From Candidatus Poseidoniaceae archaeon (lineage in GTDB: Archaea > Thermoplasmatota > Poseidoniia > Poseidoniales > Poseidoniaceae), in the NCBI GenBank assembly GCA_028822955.1, contig JAPKCL010000044.1, positions 1 through 13,952 on the forward strand: 13,952 bases of DNA, read 5' to 3'. Shown in pieces: positions 12,012 through 13,952 of the stretch. Position 1 is the first letter of the stretch, and the number at the start of each line of letters is the position of its first letter. The translations under genes and the position numbers were made by a program. Below the pieces are notes generated by a model that saw nothing but the letters and a program-made list of their open reading frames with translations, was not told where the DNA came from and searched no databases.

Positions 12012-13952
12012 TTATCCCTCGATGACCGTTCCGTCGTCTTTCTCAAGAACTTCTTCACTGTTACGAGCAGAAAGTTCGATCAGTACCGGTAAGAGCAGTA
12101 AAGCGAGTAATAACGAAAAGAAGACGGTAACGGCAGTAATCAATCCGAAGTCTTGGATGACTGGCATAGGTGAAAACATCAGAACCAAGAAACCGAAAGC
12201 AGTGGTAAGTGCACTCATAATCAGAGCGACACCTGTTGTTGAAAGGGCTGCACGCAAAGCCTCCCAATGTGAATCTCTACGAGCAAGTTCAACTTCAATG
12301 CGGCGCCACATGTGAATCGAATAATCAATACCGATACCAATGGTTAGCGCAGTCACCATCACGGTCAAGACGTTCCATTTCAAACCGAGTACAAACATTG
12401 AACCTGCAACCCAAAGTGACGCTAATGCGACTGGTAAGAGAACTGCTATTGCTGGAACAACACGCCGAGTTAAAACCAACAGGACAACCATTGAAACCAA
12501 GAGTGAGATGACGGTTGATTTGATTTGAGAGGTGTTCAAACCATCGAGTACGGTTTGTAAAATTACAAGATCACCAGTCACATACAATTGCGCATGATTT
12601 TCGAGATTGTACCGTAGCGTACCTTGTTCAGAAGAACTACCGAGTTGTTCTTCAATTTTGCTGATGACAAGTTGAGACTCTGCTGAAGTCGATGCCTCAA
12701 CACGGACTTCAGTTCTGAAATTAGTGATTTCACCATCGGTTAAGTGCACCGTTTGTTCAATCCGTTGCGCCCAAGTTTCACCAGTCAATGCATCTGCAAC
12801 AGTTTGGTTCGTTGAAAGTTCGGTAAATGCCGAAGCCAAATTCAGTTCGATGGAGATGTTCTTGACATAGACATCACCTGCATAGACTTCAAGATTATTC
12901 ATGTCACCGAAGGAAGGGTCTCTTAGAATCGCATCTCGCAAAACGACATATGGACCTTCATATGAAGGCGAAGGGGGTGAATTATCAGTCCCTACAACGT
13001 CATGGTTCGCTTCAAGGTCCTTGTGTAAACCTCTCAGTTCATCGAGCATCAATCCGTCACCGGGAATACTTGAAGATGTATCAAGTGGTTCAAACAGAAT
13101 GTAAATCAATTTCCAACCTGCACTATCGTAACTTGTTGCCATGTCCTCTCGAACTTGCATAATTTCCATGTCGGGGTCAACAAAGTCTGCAAGGTCAAAA
13201 TCGGTTTCAAGCGACGCTGCACCAAAAATCGAGATGCCGGAAATGAGAATAGTCACCAGTATTACTGTGACTTGCTGCTTTTGTTGAACCGCCACTATAC
13301 CTCCAACAAGACGAGGCATGGTAATAGCCTGACTCTTATGTACATTCGAGGCCTTTTTGCGGACAACATGCAGAGCGCCAACCACAACAGTCGATGAGAC
13401 AAAAGCGCAGAGAACACCAAATGCAAGTGCATATCCAAATGTTGCTAACGGCGGCAGAGGTGAGATGACGTTCGCTAAGAAGGCTGCTACGGTAGTTACA
13501 ACTGCCAAAGAGAGGGGAATTGAAAGTCGAGCACAGGCACGTAACCACGCTTCAGCGGGGTCTTCCTGTTCTTTACGAATCGCAGAGAATGCTCGTTGCA
13601 AATGGATTGCATAGTCAATACCCAGTCCAAGTACCAATGGTGCAACTGCAACCTCAAGAGCAGTAAACCGAATCCCAAGGAGATTCAAAATACCGTATGT
13701 CCAAATCAAAGCAAAAGAGAGACCAATAAGTGGGAAGGCAACATCGTTAATCGATCTGAAGGCAATGGCAAGAAGTATGATGACCACCAACAAAGCGAGA
13801 ACAACCAGTAAAGCCAGATTATCAAAAGTACCTTGGTCGATATCAAATGAAATGAGGTCAAGAGAAGCCACTCCGTAATTCAAGTCTGAAGATTCGGAAA
13901 GTTGTGCGAATTCATTTCGGAATTGATCCTGAATCACTTTTCTCTCTTCAGC
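12012..13952 (-). CDS. MMPL/RND-family transporter, 5' end beyond the window
   Basis: The frame is open from the right edge to the stop at 12012-12014, giving 646 residues of the C-terminal part. A GTG at 13937 is in frame but is not a credible start, since the frame continues through the edge and the first membrane helix and most of the first extracellular loop are missing. Eleven of the expected twelve membrane segments are visible: six in the first half, then a roughly 200-residue extracellular domain, then five. Each half carries the MMPL-type motif in its central helix (GLGIDYAIH and GIGIDYSIH), whose Asp is the usual proton-relay residue. The extracellular domain contains NIS, NQT and NTS sequons, so it is probably glycosylated. 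Family members export lipids or other hydrophobic molecules using the ion gradient; the substrate here cannot be inferred. The C-terminus is short and acidic (NSEEVLEKDDGT). Confidence 0.92.
   Translation of the reverse strand, partial: AEERKVIQDQFRNEFAQLSESSDLNYGVASLDLISFDIDQGTFDNLALLVVLALLVVIILLAIAFRSINDVAFPLIGLSFALIWTYGILNLLGIRFTALEVAVAPLVLGLGIDYAIHLQRAFSAIRKEQEDPAEAWLRACARLSIPLSLAVVTTVAAFLANVISPLPPLATFGYALAFGVLCAFVSSTVVVGALHVVRKKASNVHKSQAITMPRLVGGIVAVQQKQQVTVILVTILISGISIFGAASLETDFDLADFVDPDMEIMQVREDMATSYDSAGWKLIYILFEPLDTSSSIPGDGLMLDELRGLHKDLEANHDVVGTDNSPPSPSYEGPYVVLRDAILRDPSFGDMNNLEVYAGDVYVKNISIELNLASAFTELSTNQTVADALTGETWAQRIEQTVHLTDGEITNFRTEVRVEASTSAESQLVISKIEEQLGSSSEQGTLRYNLENHAQLYVTGDLVILQTVLDGLNTSQIKSTVISLLVSMVVLLVLTRRVVPAIAVLLPVALASLWVAGSMFVLGLKWNVLTVMVTALTIGIGIDYSIHMWRRIEVELARRDSHWEALRAALSTTGVALIMSALTTAFGFLVLMFSPMPVIQDFGLITAVTVFFSLLLALLLLPVLIELSARNSEEVLEKDDGTVIEG

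Noticed and set aside
13935..13937. GTG at 13937 as the start of the RND transporter.
   Set aside because: The frame stays open to the edge of the window, and the visible protein lacks the first membrane helix and first extracellular loop, so the true start lies beyond the window.
1..13952. CRISPR arrays, insertion sequences, attachment sites or toxin-antitoxin modules.
   Set aside because: No regularly spaced repeats, transposase or integrase motifs, terminal repeats or paired small toxin genes were seen. Gene style looks even across the window.

Overview
The window looks like a piece of a planktonic marine euryarchaeal chromosome, most likely Marine Group II (Poseidoniia) or a close Thermoplasmata-level relative. 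That placement is an inference. It rests on an archaeosortase-type membrane protein, an archaeal DUF2240 protein, very large secreted beta-rich proteins with many N-glycosylation sequons, moderately low GC, very tight gene packing, and mixed start signals: AT-rich boxes near -27 with no Shine-Dalgarno at some genes, and strong GAGGTGAT-type ribosome sites at others. No mobile element, CRISPR array or integration scar was seen.

Layout from left to right. A secreted protein runs off the left edge on the minus strand (1-1134). A tRNA-His(GTG) gene on the plus strand (1263-1335) stops three bases short of the oppositely oriented ribA. ribA (GTP cyclohydrolase II, 1339-1980) overlaps a TusA-family sulfur-carrier gene (1977-2243) by four bases, so the pair is an operon. 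A divergent exosortase/archaeosortase-family membrane protease-transpeptidase follows (2366-3496). It converges with a minus-strand cluster that reads, in transcript order, HEAT-repeat protein (6701-5313), a small helical protein of about 70 residues (5218-5006), and a DEAD-box RNA helicase with a DbpA-like C-terminal RNA-binding domain (4940-3519). Divergent from that cluster is a 1519-residue surface protein with kelch repeats, a CARDB domain, one membrane anchor and a cytoplasmic proline-rich tail (6827-11386). A DUF2240 protein (11430-12011) follows on the same strand. Its stop codon directly abuts the stop of a minus-strand MMPL/RND-type transporter that runs off the right edge (12012-13952).

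How the genes may work together. Four of the nine proteins act at or outside the membrane (secreted protein, archaeosortase, kelch surface protein, RND transporter), so the region is rich in envelope functions. The HEAT, small-protein and helicase cluster is a candidate RNA or ribonucleoprotein unit. The ribA and tusA pair links riboflavin (or other GTP-derived cofactor) synthesis to a sulfur-relay protein by translational coupling.

The most notable non-coding signal is a perfect 10-bp inverted repeat (4951-4960 and 4975-4984) in the helicase leader. Its 3' arm contains the first two bases of the helicase Shine-Dalgarno sequence. No intergenic stretch exceeds 300 bases.
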